In this document: piece by piece, positions 12,185-25,003 of the stretch
Layout of the letters: each line of letters starts with the position of its first letter
Position numbering within the stretch: the stretch's first letter is position 1
Source of the DNA: Melanocharis versteri
Taxonomy: Eukaryota; Chordata; Aves; Passeriformes; Melanocharitidae
DNA: 64,000 nt
Assembly: GCA_013397845.1 (NCBI GenBank)
Contig: VZTG01000491.1
Span: forward strand, 394 to 64,393
Direction: 5' to 3'
The notes under the pieces: model-generated
What the model was told of the DNA's origin: nothing
Seen by the model: the letters and a program-made list of their open reading frames with translations, nothing else
Databases searched by the model: none
Made by a program: the position numbers and the translations under genes

Positions 12185-13212
12185 ACTTGTAGTGTCTCTC
12201 TACATTTGCTAAAACTAAAAATAAATCTGTTTGTCACTAGACCTATTTGAAAGCCAAAGCCCCCATATTTAAAATTGTGAGGTCTAGCACAAGAGAAGGA
12301 GTATATTTTGGGGGAGGGAGATAATAGGATTTTTTTTCATATCAGCAAAAAATATTGGAGGTAGATATCTGTGCAGTTGCTGAGCTTTTGTGTTCTGGGG
12401 CTAGGAGACTTGAATATTATTAAGGGATCAGTCACAAAGTGCATCAATCTGGCATGTACTAGAGCCAGATATCTATTTGCCAGAAACTGGGAAAAAAAAA
12501 TCTCAGCAGGCTCACAGCTGAAGAATGGTGGACATTGCTTTGATTCAAGAAAGCCCTGGCACAGATATCTTCCTGGATATGGATAACATAATGGACTTTG
12601 GGGAGCATATTAAGTCACCCCCCCGTGACTTGCTAGCAGCTCTGGATGTGAATTATACAACTCTGGATTGATATGTTAAGGACTTAACAATTTCTGTCTG
12701 CAGCATTTCCAACCTCTGAGTGAAGTATTGGGTTACATTTTCTTCCTTTTGGTTTGATGGCAAATTTTGCTATGCTGGGTAATTCTTTTTTAAAAGCCTG
12801 CAAATAAAAGAAAGTATAAATTAAGGAGAGGGTGGGGAGAGTGACTGAGTGAGTGTGTGATGCACTGCATTTAATGTTTCTCTAGAACAAAGTCACACTT
12901 GAAGGCTGGCTTCTTTATTTATACTATTTGTTTATGAGATCCAGGAATGCTTGTTTTCAGCATGAAATAATTTTTGCTGTGGCTTCAAATGAAAATATGT
13001 ATTCACAAAAACCAGAAAATCAACTGGGAGCTCACCACTGCACTGAGAGACCCATTCAGACTCACAGCAACCCAGCACACTAGGGCTCATTAGAGATTCA
13101 CAGGGAGCAAACTGCTTGATTGGCTCTGCTCTGGCTGAGTCTGGGGTGGTTTTCCTAGAATTTGGCTGAAAAGTACAGGTGTATGCAACAAATATGTTGG
13201 GTTTTTGATACC

Positions 13213-13220
13213 TGACGTCA
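13213..13220. promoter_or_regulatory. Full CRE palindrome TGACGTCA
   Basis: TGACGTCA is the full cAMP-response element bound by CREB/ATF dimers. It lies in the 10-base palindrome CTGACGTCAG. It contains a CpG, which makes a chance match less frequent in CpG-depleted DNA, but one or two matches in 64 kb can still be chance. Confidence 0.3.
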
Positions 13221-16200
13221 GTTAGGGATGGATGCTGACTGACAGGTGTTGGCAGTTAGGGCAGGTGAAGGCTTCTGAGAGGTTTCCTGCCCCTATTTGG
13301 TTTCAGGATCAGAATATTTTCTTGATGACAGGACTTGGATTTGATTACTTGAGTTTGATCACATGTGTTCATACACATTACATTAAATCTTTATTTCCTT
13401 TTAAAGCCAAAGTTCTTTTGTTCTTACTGAGTGTGATATGCACAAGGCAGTGGAAGGCCATGTAACTTTCCAGAGTATCATTTGTATGAAATAATCTCAA
13501 CAACAGACACAGAAAATATAAATAAAGAATGACTGTGGGCTCCCCAGTCTGTGTACAATGGGGACAAATTCTTTATATCCCTGTCTGGATACTTTGCCTT
13601 CTATCCCTCATTTCATGGACCATTATTTTTTATTTCATCCCTCACAGACCATCTCTTAGCCATAATTGCATAACATATGAAAAATATACTGTTTGCTAAT
13701 GTGAGAAGGCAGCATTAGTAAAATAATGATATATTTTAAACCTAAACACTTTGTCCTCTTTTCTTCTAACAAAAGAACCTGGCTGCCTGTAGGAGCACTG
13801 GGAAGTGACAGCTTGGAGTTGGAATGACATGACTGGACATCTCCCAAAAGGAACATCCATCCATGCCCCACAGACCACTGGGTTTCAGAAGCTGTGATTT
13901 TATAGCAATAGCCAGAAAAGATCACTTTACAGATGACTTTTTAAAAGAGATGACCAAGATCACGTATATGTGAAGATATTGAAATGATGATATGCATTAT
14001 GCTGGAAAAAAACATGGATCAAAAAATGGCAGTGAAAGAAGACTAGAATTATGGGTACAGAGAGCACAGGAGAAGAAGTTTTAGCATTTTACATTTCAAG
14101 CTGTTTAACTTCCAGACAGGAGTGATTTACCTGGGATAATTTCCCATCAGCATCAGGGAAAAAACAGTATGATGTGTAAGACGACAATTAAGAGATTTAT
14201 TTTGCATGATTGCACAGGTATCAGTAAAGGGCTCAGAGTTATATTGTGAGCAATTGTAGTTGTAACACACAACCTATGAGCACTGTGGTTGTACTCACAA
14301 AAACACTGGACAAACAAGTTCCATTGCTCACCACTGTCTGCTGTCATTGGCTGAAAAAATCAGAGAATATTTCTTTTTAAAGCAGTCTCCTCTTCCGTCA
14401 CTCCACTTGGTCTCCCTTGTGAAACACCTGGTCCATGGGGACGCAAACATCAGGAGGGATAAAATGGTCTTTCAAGAGAATTGTTTAAGGTTTTCAGGTC
14501 TGATACTCATCATTTACATGAAGGAAAAAAGAACTACAATGAATACTTATAAATTCTGTCAGGAATGAGGAAATCCGTTAGCAGCTGAAAGTAACTACCC
14601 AGCATTTTAAAAGCAGCAGTTTTCTATCTTGTTCTGTCACAGGGTCATTGAAAGTCAGAATCTGAAAGATCTTACCCAAGTAGATTTTCCCCATCATCCT
14701 GGAGCCCATGGGCCAAGAGGAATGGTTAGCGAGTTGGATAATCCTGCCCTCCACACATTATGCAGCCAGGGAGAAGGGCAAGCATTCCAGCGGGAGGAAC
14801 ACTGCCAGGCAGCCTTTGTGGAGGTGGTTTTCTGGCAATAAGAATGAATCGGAGAATAAAGTGCAGCACCTGCGATAATGAGTCTTTTAAATCATTATGT
14901 CTAAACATTCTTCTCAGCCTTCTAAAAACATGTTTTAGTTTAAGCCAAACAATGCCATTCAGCACAACGTGTCTGAGGAAGAAAGCCACATATTGTTCTT
15001 GCATTTGTCTTTTTCTTTTCTTTTTTTTTTTTAGTTAATTTTTTTTAAAATTTAAGAACACATTATGAAAGGCCCAATCATTACAGTAAAAGAACAAGTC
15101 CTGCAAACCTTCACACATGTGATTTTAATAGGTGTAGATATGTGAACAAGGATTAGTAACACTCAGCCCTTGCTTAGCATTAGTGTGTGGGCTCAAGTTA
15201 TGTTCTTGCTGTGAATTGGCAATGAGACACAAAGCCTTTCGCCTCTAGGGCTGTGGTTCAAATGCAGCCTGGGTCATTGGTGGCTCTACACAAAATGAGG
15301 GGGCTGTTTCTATCCAATTTCACCCTCTCCCTGTTAAAAGACAGTAGAGAATTCAAGGTCAGAGCGATCTCAGAGTCTCTCATCTTATTATGAATTGTTA
15401 TTTTTCACTTACTATGCTATGCTACAGAGCCTGGAGGCTTCTGCCAAGCATGGGGCATGTCACACTGGTTGCTGTGAGAACAGGTGCAGCTCCACTTATT
15501 TACAAACACACTCAGTGTGTTTGAAGAGGAAGAGGAAGATGAGCATAAAGAAATGAGGCGACATGTCCAAAGGACAGTGGCAATGCCCAGAGCAGAGCAC
15601 ACCTTTCCTCACAACCTGACTGCACTGCTTCCTTCTCCACCTGCAGCTGTGGGCAAAACGGTGACAGGAAACAGTGTCCTTGGACTTTTGCTTCCCAGCA
15701 GGTAACCTGCATGGCTGTCAACCCAGCGGATTTTATGGTATTTTTTTAGCAAGGTGGGGATAATATAAAACAAAGTGTGTGACAGATGAAATGCATTAGC
15801 CCCAACAATATTAATGGATGATAATGTATACGGTAGATCATTTTATCACACCATTTACATGTAAGTTTGTTTGGTGTATTATCTTTGACACAGTGGAAGA
15901 TTCATAGATCAAGAGAATTGGTGTAACCCAATTTCATATGTTTTGTTGGATCTTCGAACAAAAGTGGATGCATTTTGAGTATACATTAAGCAAGTGCTGC
16001 ATTAAGAACTTCCTTGCGACACCTGGCACCTACTTTTATGGCTTATTTTGTCAGATTGTTTCTTCTATTCAAAGATTAATTTTCCCACTTGCTGAATTTG
16101 TTAAATCTTTGAACATTTCAGCCAACGAAGAGGCTTTCAGATCTGAGTTTTCTCAGGATTAAACACTTTTGTAACAGAAAAAACACTACTCAGTCAATAC

Positions 16201-16261
16201 AGACAGACTTGTTTGAAACCCAGCATTTGCTAAACAAAAAAGGTTAAGCTGTTTATAAAGA

Positions 16262-16400
16262 AAAGTCCATAATCAAACGTGCCCTGGCTTTCAAAAATGC
16301 CATCTGTAACTAAATGGGCATTGGCTCAAGCACTTATAAAAATGCTATTTTATGCTAATTTAAAATTTAAAGCAAATGTTGGCTTATCATGTATATGGTT
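16262..16400. promoter_or_regulatory. Candidate conserved noncoding element
   Basis: AT-rich, repeat-free sequence with TATGCTAATTTAAAATTTAAAGC-like composition and no open frame of note. Texture resembles conserved enhancers, but this is a judgement from composition; no alignment was possible. Confidence 0.2.
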
Positions 16401-18015
16401 TAAAATTGAGGTATATGCCATTCCCTAATGCAGGACAAAGATGTGACACCCTTTCCTAAGGAGGGAGACACCATCCTTTCACGCTTTTTTGGCGGTCAGT
16501 CCACTTGCTGTATCAGGGCAGTGCTGTGCAGGCCACCGAGGTGGAATCTCCATTCAAGTCCACCCTCGTGTCCATTGCAGAGCTTCTCCCAGCACGCGTG
16601 CATCCTCACTCCAGGCTTATCCATTCACACCATTTTTATCAGTCGCTCCCCTTGGCAACGATAACACAGGGAAAACTTCCCTGGGACTTTCTGTGTGCTT
16701 AAATTAGAGATGAGGTGCTGGCATCCTCAAAGTGTTCCAAAGCTGGGTTATACCCAGTGGCACAGCTGAAAACTGGCACAACTGTAGGGTATACCCGGTG
16801 CCAGGTCCACAGTCCTACCTGTGGGGCACACAATCACCTGGTTTAAACCCAAACTTTCTACCGTGTGCCTGGCATCAACTCCTGCAAGCTCACTCTTCAT
16901 CAGCCAGACTCGATGACATCCCAAACCTCAATTCAAACACCTACAGGCATTTGATAACTTCTGTAAAGTCCTTTCCCAGTATATTGGGATTTTTGCCATT
17001 TTTAACCTGGAAACAGGATTCTAGTGGACTGTACCTGGCAGGGTTGTTTCTCTGAGACTTCCAGGCCAGTCTGGAAAACCCCAAGGCCTCAAATACTTAT
17101 TTGGGTGGATTTTGTTGGTTTTGGGGGAGTGCTGCAGAGGGCTCTGGGGTGTGAGAAGGGAGGCTGAGCAGGGCTGCTGGCGGGGCTGGTGCCTGGTGTG
17201 GCAGGGGAAAGACTGGCTGCCCTCCTGGCTTGACTCTGCCTCAGGAGCACTAAAGAGCCTGCACACAATTAGGGACAAGCCTCCGAACTTCTTCAAGTTC
17301 ACTCATTTAAAAAAGCAGCTAAACTCTAAAAAATAAAGCCCAGACAAATTAACAAAAAGACAAGACAAATGCTTTAAGAAAATGAAAAGAATAAAGGATA
17401 TGTAAGCTATATCCTTGCTACCTTTGTTTCTCCTCAAGGAAGTAATATTTCTTGATCATTAAGATCCCTCTTCCTTAATAAGGTGAAAAATCAGATTATA
17501 AAGAACATTTTTTAATGAGAATTCAGGGACATTTCTGTGTTGGTTGAGAAGTATGAAAGTATTTAACCTCAGTTCAATGGACTGCCCTTTATTAACATTT
17601 TTCTTCTAGTGCCACTCACATAACTGCCCTTTCACAAGCCCCGTCTCAACCATTTGGTACTTATAACTTGGTTTTAGCCAGAGGGTGCATTGCAGAATAC
17701 AAATCAATCATTGACTTTATTTCTTGTGACTAAAGGATTTCATAGACAGTATCTTTGTGGACAGAGCTACCACTAAGAAAACAGGGCTTAATGATTAAAA
17801 TGTGTCCATTTTTCTCTCCATTTGGCAGTAAAACTAGCAGAAGTGCTTGGAAGCCTGTTCAGTGAGTGATGTGGCACTGACAGTGCAGCACACCTCAGCT
17901 CAGCTGAGCACAGGCATATGTAAACAACTCTGCTATCAAACACTGTGCCTTGTCAAAGATTAAACGTGTCTTTAGGGAATGGGAACGGTGCCATGCTAAC
18001 ACCTTGGCAATACAG

Positions 18016-18037
18016 GCCAAGTGGCAGGACACTTGGC
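18016..18037. other. Small hairpin with NFI-like half-sites
   Basis: GCCAAGTG (18016-18023) and CACTTGGC (18030-18037) form a perfect 8-bp stem over a 6-base loop. Together with TTGGC at 18004-18008 there are three NFI-type half-sites, but none has the canonical TTGGC-N5-GCCAA spacing. Confidence 0.35.
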
Positions 18038-19681
18038 TTCCCATCAGTTTGTCACAAACCTGCCTTGGAAACATTCTTCTGGAAACATGAGAGCGTCCCT
18101 GTCGTGGGTTCCTGTCCACTGGCTGCTCCGGGTGAGCTGCCAGTGCTCCACACATTGCCAATGCCAGCGGTGCTTTTGTCAGGTGGACACTTGCCCACTA
18201 GGAAATGGATGGAAGCCACCCATGTACTCTAAATGTGCCATTGTCTGAGCTCCAAGTGCTAACGAGAGTTAATGACACCAAGTCTGGTCTGGTCTGGAGT
18301 CTTGTAGGAGCTGGATCCGTGCTACCCACTGTTACCTGTGAGTTGCTATGTCCTACCTCTCAGCATATAGCATTTGTAGTACATCTCCTTAATGCAAGAG
18401 GAATATATTTGTATTTATACACTGCACGAAGGAAGCAGAGCCAAGCTAGAACAGAGGGTAGCAACACTGTTTGTGTTTTAACTTTGGAAATTAAGGTGAA
18501 GTTGATGAAAAAAAAAACTGATGAGATTTTTTTGTTCATGTTGAACAGCCAAGACTTATCCCAGAGATTCACATTCAGTTAAGTGCATTTAGTTTTTTCT
18601 GCTATTGGAGAGTGTAGAGTGGATACCAGCTGCACCTCTAATGTTTTGGAGAGCTGACACTTCCAGAACATTTTGCAAATTTTAGCTCAACAATTTTGAC
18701 GGGGCACAAATTCTCAGGCATGATGATGAGAAATTCTGCAACCCAGAGGACACACACTAAACTCTGTCCCTCAGCCATGGGGCACAGAGGGACTTTTTTG
18801 AAATAAAAGGCTTTTCTTATGGGGTTCTTCCCTTGCCAGTGTCCTGATGCCAACATTCATTAACATCCCAGTGCAGACGCACTGTACCTGGTACATTTGG
18901 ATGCACGGCCAGTGCTTGCCCTGCTTGGGCACACCAGAAACCCTCAAGAGCAGCCAAGAAAAACAAGAAGAAAGAACATCCATTAGGAGACACTTTGTAA
19001 GAGTTGCAGATTCCCATAGAGCAGCAGCAAGTTTTGAGGTTGAATCCTTGGGTTTCTACCTCATGTCTTATTTTACAGACATCAGCCCAGACAGATTTGC
19101 AACACTTGACAGGCAGCAGTCAGTAGATTCCCAACATCCTTGATGTTAGTGAGTTTTGCTGCTGGCATGCACGGAGCCAAGATTTCATTCCATTTTAGTA
19201 CTGGATTAACTGAGGTGCATAAGGCAACACACTTGCAAATAAAGGCAGTGCATTGGCCTCTGTTTTTCTAGGCATTTAGGTGACACATCTCATGGTCTCA
19301 AAGCATTATAGCACGAATATGAGATTTAGGCCTTTCAGACATGAAGGAATGCTGTGGGAAGAAATGCAGCAATAAGCACAGCTTATGAGAAATGCAAAGC
19401 AGGTTAACAATAACTGTCTTTATCAGAAGAGAAGACACATCTGGAAGCAAGTGTGAATATCAGCTCTCAGAGCTGGAGGTAGTCTTGCCGTCTTGAATAT
19501 GTACAATACTCAGCTAAAAGAAATTTTATCATGACATTAAAAAACTGCTTTTTTTGTTGTTGTTCATTTATTTTGTTGTTTTCAGTTATTAACCTGAACT
19601 GCATAAATCATTTTTTTAGTAGTCATGTAGTCTGTTGGGCAGTTTTGTCAAAACCTTAGGGTAGCTTACAATGAATTAAGG

Positions 19682-19694
19682 CACACACACACAC
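19682..19694 (+). repeat. Short CA microsatellite
   Basis: Thirteen bases of alternating C and A followed by a GTACAC interruption. Short, probably not very variable. Confidence 0.8.
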
Positions 19695-21659
19695 GTACAC
19701 TTGCAAACTATGCAAAAATCCACAAAGAAAATTTGAAGTAAATATGTCAAGGAAGAAATAAGCCTCATGTCCACCATTCAATCTTCCACTGCTGTGTCTT
19801 AAATGAGACAAAAAGACAGCCACGAACTTTGATTCTTGGAACCAGCATAATGCTTCACGTGAACATTTTTTTTTCACTTAAGGAGTCTCTTGTTTTAGCA
19901 GTAAAAAGAAAGGATGGTTTGCTTTTGCCATTCATGTATGACATTATTTTACAGCTCACAGCTAGCTGCATGCAGACTTTAGTCAATGCTCAGGGAGGTG
20001 TTCATTACCTCAATGCAAAAGTTAAGCAATCACAACTTAGCAGAATCTCTTGGCCCAGGTCTCATTAGCCTGGGAGTTCCAATTCCCCTGGAAGCACCTT
20101 GTTGAAGCAGACAGCTTGCCTCTTCCAGCACATCAGCTCTTCCTTTGTACAAAGCATGTTACAGGAGAGTGATTAGATGGAGGATTTTTCAGCTAAGAAA
20201 AGAGCTGGCAGAGGGGGATGTTACAGTAGAATATAAAATCATGAATGGTACATGGAAGGCAAATAAGAAAGTGCTGTTTCTTTTGCTGCCCCTAGTTCTT
20301 GCATGAGGCAAGTAAGTTCACAAAAAATAGCAAGTGTTTTGTTGTACTCCTTCATGGAGTACAGACTGGAGCAAGTTGTGAAACTTCTTGCCACAGGATT
20401 TTGTGAGTGCCAGAAGTTTACACAGATTAAAAAAAAAGAGACTAGATAAAGTAATGGAATTAAAAGCATTTTAAAAATTAATGTACTAGTAAATCTTGAT
20501 ATGCCATTCAGTCTTGGGAAGACCTGAGCTGCTGGAAGCCAAGTGAATCAACTTGGGATATATAAATGCCACATTACATTTGCCCTGTTCTTGTGTCCTT
20601 ATCTGGGCACCTGGTATAGCAGGAACTCAGACCTTTGGCCTGACCGTGCTAGACTGGTCTCGTGTTTGCACCTCTGCCTGGTTTGTGCTTATCTGCAGCC
20701 TGCTGGTAAACTTCTGTACAGCCTCCCCCAAAATGTCTTTTAAGAGCTTAAAGTATCATGAACTTTTACCCAGCAATTTGTGCAGATTTCTTGAACTTTA
20801 GAAGAAGCTAGAAGTAATGACATTTGCTGAGGAACATAGTAAGATACCGAGTCAAGCAGGCCTAAGTCTCCTAAGCGTGTGTATGTGTGCATGCATGAGA
20901 AGGAGAGGGAGACGAAGAGAAAATATGTGCATGTGAAAGTAACTTTGTGTATAAAACAGATATTTTCCATGACATATGTTGATGAATTGAATTCTGTTAA
21001 TTTATAAACTACATTCAGAGCTGGTAGAATTTTTGCAGTGTTTCATGGCCAAATTCTGTGAAAGCACTGGGAAAAATCTGTTCCAATTTATTTTACGCTC
21101 TGCAGTGATTTTCTAACTAACGGTGTGTGAATTATTATATTTCGATCTGTATATAGAGCACTGAGCACTCTGGCCCCAGCCCAGACAAGCAGTTAAAGGA
21201 AATGTCCTGCTGAATTCACAAAGACTGTTTGCATTCTTAAAGTTAAGCATGTGCTTCAGGGCTTTGCTAGATCATAACCAAAGATCTCAGGAGCAGTTGG
21301 CAAGACTGATACCACAGAGAATAGAAGAAGAGGAAAACAGCAAGAAAGATGTCAATAGATATATTGACATGAATTTGGAATGGTGCTTAGCATTTGAGCG
21401 CATTAAGGAAAAAGAGATCTAAAAAGCTCAAGAAAGGTATTTGAGAGAGTGTGTTGACTTTTAAAAAAACCCCTTCTTTCTAACAGCTGTACATCAATCA
21501 CTGACTTTCAAAGGAGCGAAACATTGCAACGTGTGTTGCACCATTCTCATTGTATTATTTCGCTATGTGTAACACTGCAGTAATTTTCAGCATACAAACT
21601 CTTAATCTCATTTTGTTTCTAAAGCACCCACAGATCACATCATTGCTGAATAGCCATCT

Positions 21660-21825
21660 CTGGAGATTGTCCTTTCAGAGCAGGGACAGATACAGCAGGT
21701 TGCCCAAGGGGCTGGCTGTGTCCAGGGATGAGGATGTCATAGTCTCTCTTGACACCTTGTTCCAGTACCTGACCACCTTCGTCAAGACCTTGGTATGTTC
21801 TTCCAGTGGTACAAAGTTCCTGTCA
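21660..21825 (-). mobile_element. CR1 LINE 3' fragment, old
   Basis: On the plus strand the order of phrases is GGAGATTGTCC, CAGAGCAGGGACAG, GCAGGTTGCCCAAGG, TGTCCAGGGATGAGGATG, CACCTTGTTCCAGTACCTG, ACCACCTTCGTCAAGACC. That is the order of the 3' part of avian CR1 in antisense. Divergence is high and small changes are many, so this is an old copy. Neither end is sharp. Confidence 0.75.
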
Positions 21826-21843
21826 GTAGTCTCATAAATGTTT

Positions 21844-21881
21844 AGACCTTCTTCCTATACACAGACCTTCTTCCTATATAC
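21844..21881 (+). repeat. Tandem duplication of a 19-bp unit
   Basis: AGACCTTCTTCCTATACAC is followed directly by AGACCTTCTTCCTATATAC: two copies, one mismatch. A local replication-slippage duplication just beside the CR1 fragment. Confidence 0.9.
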
Positions 21882-21885
21882 ATGC

Positions 21886-23769
21886 TCTGCTTTACAAAAA
21901 CAGGTAGACCCCAAGATTTCAAAGGGATTTGCCACAGGATAGTAAAATAGACATAAGTGTGAGTGCTTTCGAGACTTTAGCTGGCAAGTCAAAGTGAGTT
22001 GGTCAAAATTGTAGTAAAAATGGAAAAAACCCTCAAACTATGTACTGCAGAACTCACAATTTTATGACACAGATATCACAATGCATGTGCACATTTTTTC
22101 CCCTGGAAATTTAGAGGATTATAGTTCTTAATCCTTGGACAGGTTTGAAAAATTTTAATTTTTAGCTGTGGTAGTTGAGGGCTTTTAAGGATTCACTCAC
22201 ATCCTGCCTCCCCCCACCATCCCTTCCCCTTAAATTTAAGTACCTTTTCTCACTGATTCTGATTTCAATAACAGCCATAATTTCACTCTTTCTATTCAGA
22301 AGTTCAAAGCTCCAGTGCTCATAAAGTGTGTAGGGATAAGATTGAACCCTTGGAAAACAGCAAAACACATGAAGGCAAAGGTGCATGATAAAACGATTTA
22401 TCTGTGGCTTTGCAGTTATTACACAGATAACATTTTGATATTTGTATTATGTTTAGTAACTCAGTATCTATGTGTGTAATACATAATTTTTTAGTTAGAA
22501 GTTTATCTTCCAAAACTGTACCGTGTTTCTCAATGAGTCAGCTGCTTACAGTGCCTCCTGCAATTTGTGAGGTAAATGCATTTATGTATTATGACATGAA
22601 ATGTGCTTCATTAATTTCTGCACCGCTGTTTATTTATGATAATACTTCACAGGAGATGAGTGAATATTCTATAATACCTTTCAAGAGGTCAATGTAGCCT
22701 TAACTATCGTGTCTTCACTCTGCACTGACTAGTAAATCTTTGCTGAGGGACGAGGTGGCTGGGGTTTGTATGCTCACCATGACCTGCATGGATTAACGGA
22801 GAGCAAAGGTTCCAGTGAGTGTGTTTGTACAAACATATATCTACAGGACCCTCCAGGCATGCTGAAACCTCATCTGCTTCCCTCAAGGATTTGAAAAGAC
22901 GGGGAGGAGGATTAAAAGAGTGGCGAACCGATAGAAAAATATGACTGTTACGTTAACTTCTAATTTTCTAGCCTTGCTAGTAAAAGAGAAATTGCTATTG
23001 TTTAGTTAGCATGAAGATGCTGTGGGGTATTTGCATATTCCCCTAAAATAGGGCATTTGGAAAGTGACTGAAAAAAAATCACTATTTTGGTTCTGTGTGG
23101 ATTTAAAGACAGAAAACAATTGATCTGCCCTCAAGTCCACAGCTACCTAAGGAAGGGAAACAAAATAGTGTCTGTATTGTACATAAGTGGCTACAATATG
23201 ATTTTAAAGTGAAATTACTAGCATCACTTGAAAATGTCTTTCTTTCTCTGCTGGTGCCAAATTTTTAAAGCATTTCAAGCACCCAAGATCTATTCCATCT
23301 TTTCAGAGCAGTCCAGATGCTACCAGAGCTGCCATGGCCATCCATCTCAGCAGCCATGCTGCTTCCAGTGTTTTGCTGGGATCACACAGCAAGGTGGAGG
23401 AGCATGGATTTTCAGTGAACGACTGACTTAGGGGGTTTTCCTGGCACCAGCTCTCCTTCCCTCACACCATGTCCCTTGCATTAGGCTCAGCGCTGCTTTG
23501 AAACAGCCCACCACAGGGTAGAAAACTCAACTGGCAAAAAATGCGAATAGTGTTCCAGCGGCTGAGTGAGCTGAACTGCCTGACTGAAGAGTGGGAAGGG
23601 AGGGGGAAGAAAGAAGAGAGCAGGAGCCACTATGTTAGAGCCACTTTCTCTTGAAGTCTTATCCTAAGAAAAAAACTCTAGGTAAGTATACCTGCAGGCA
23701 ATGAAACTCGGGTCTGTTTTTCTCAAGTGCTCAATACTTCTGCTAACTCCCATGGCGACACCTTAACAG
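21886..23769. other. AT-rich noncoding DNA
   Basis: No gene, RNA or known repeat family recognised. The largest frame is under 85 codons. Confidence 0.6.
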
Positions 23770-23832
23770 TCAGATTCTCAAAAGGACTTAGTCTTCAGTG
23801 AGCACCCAGGGTGCTGAGGCCTTTAAAATTTC
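23770..23832. repeat. Palindromic ancient repeat relic
   Basis: GATTCTCAAAAGGACTTAG leads into the near-perfect palindrome AGCACCCAGGGTGCT (arms 23801-23807 and 23809-23815) and then GAGGCCTTTAAAATTT. The wording matches a class of old palindromic dispersed repeats in sauropsids (TTTTCAAAAG.. CACCCAG.. and its complement). Other relics of similar wording lie near 41.4 and 56.8 kb in this window. Confidence 0.4.
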
Positions 23833-24977
23833 TGCTCTCTTCCTTTGCTGCCTACTTGGGAAATGAGATTTTTGTAAAATTCTGGCTTTACTCAATAAGT
23901 AAAGCTTCTTAGTTAACTGCACTAGCTGGGGGAAAGACATGGATCTTTAATACACTCTACTAGTATTTGCTAGAGCAGTGCAGGTTGATTATAAAGTGTC
24001 TCTGAATGAAGGAGGCTGGTGTCTGTATTTCCCTCCAAAGCCAATGCACAGAGCAGGGCATGAAACACCGTGAGATGGGGGGTCAGTCTCCAGGTCATGG
24101 CCAGGACACACAGGCCTTCTCTGAAAATCATTTCTTTCTCTGTCTAGCTCCAGGCTGGGTAGAGCTCCTTAAAACAATGTTCTGAATTTTGATGAAATTG
24201 TACGGTGCTTGAACCCAAGAAGATGTAAAGACACTCTGTCCAAGGACTCCAGGAAATGATGCAATCTGCAAACCATTTACTACCTGTGTGTTTTACCCTT
24301 GAATTTTGCCAAGGTGCTTAACTCTGCTTTATGGACTTCCCATTAAACTTATCTCATTGTAAAACAGTGTTTCTTTAGGGAGGGGAAAACGTTTCAGCCT
24401 TAAACGACTCAAATCAAAATCGCTGAGGATTTTTACACACCGGGAAGTGGCACCAGTTAGCTCCAAACAAACTGTTGATGTGAAAGCATCGGCACACCCC
24501 ACTCTCACTGGGGCAGCATTGGCTGACGAAGGCTTCACCACTCCCACCTCATTCACAACAGAATGGCAGACAGGGAAATGTGCCAGGGCCTCAGCTACTC
24601 AAGTGTAAAATCTGGCATATTATCACAAAGGCTGAGAAAGGTAATGGAATATAAATTGGGGCACCTTGGTGTAGGATGCAGACTCTGTCACTCTGGTGCT
24701 TTGACATCCTCTGACAAAACCTCGACAGGGAGACCTTTCAGTGTGATTTAGCTGAGGAAGGAGCATCCTTACAGGCAGCCATCCTTCACGGGTGATGAGT
24801 CCTCCTCCGGCAGGGTGGGGACTCTAGAGTGGCTACAGCCCCTGCACCCCTCCGACCACAGGCTCCAGACTTTGTCCTCTCCCTTTGTCCTTGTTTTTGG
24901 CAGCCAGACAGAGAGAGGAGAGCACGTGGGTGAAAAGGCAGAGACACAACATGTTGAGGCTTGGCCTCTTGCCTCTC
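23833..24977. other. Noncoding DNA without recognised features
   Basis: Nothing recognised. GC content rises from about 24780. Confidence 0.55.
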
Positions 24978-25003
24978 AGAGGTGGCGCGGTGGTGCCACC
25001 TCT
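24978..25003. other. Hairpin-forming inverted repeat
   Basis: AGAGGTGGC (24978-24986) and GCCACCTCT (24995-25003) form a perfect 9-bp stem with an 8-base loop. It lies in the most GC-rich part of the interior (24.8-25.45 kb). Arms contain CACCT, a ZEB/SNAI-type E-box half, in both orientations. Confidence 0.4.

Larger units (their letters stand above)
11104..16261. other. Noncoding DNA with a few simple repeats
   Basis: No gene seen. Contents are an A-rich flank of the gap (to about 11133), a pyrimidine tract near 12145-12184, a full CRE palindrome at 13213-13220 and a T12 run at 15021-15032. Open frames are all under 100 codons and unrecognised. Confidence 0.55.
16401..21659. other. Noncoding DNA without recognised genes
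   Basis: Mixed sequence. Contains a hairpin at 18016-18037 and a short CA repeat at 19682-19694. The open frame 18205-18582 plus (125 codons) has no recognisable domain. Confidence 0.55.

Noticed and set aside
15225..15330. tRNA-like B-box (GTGGTTCAAATGC) as a tRNA gene or SINE head
   Set aside because: The B-box is imperfect, no matching A-box or cloverleaf could be drawn, and no dispersed family was recognised.
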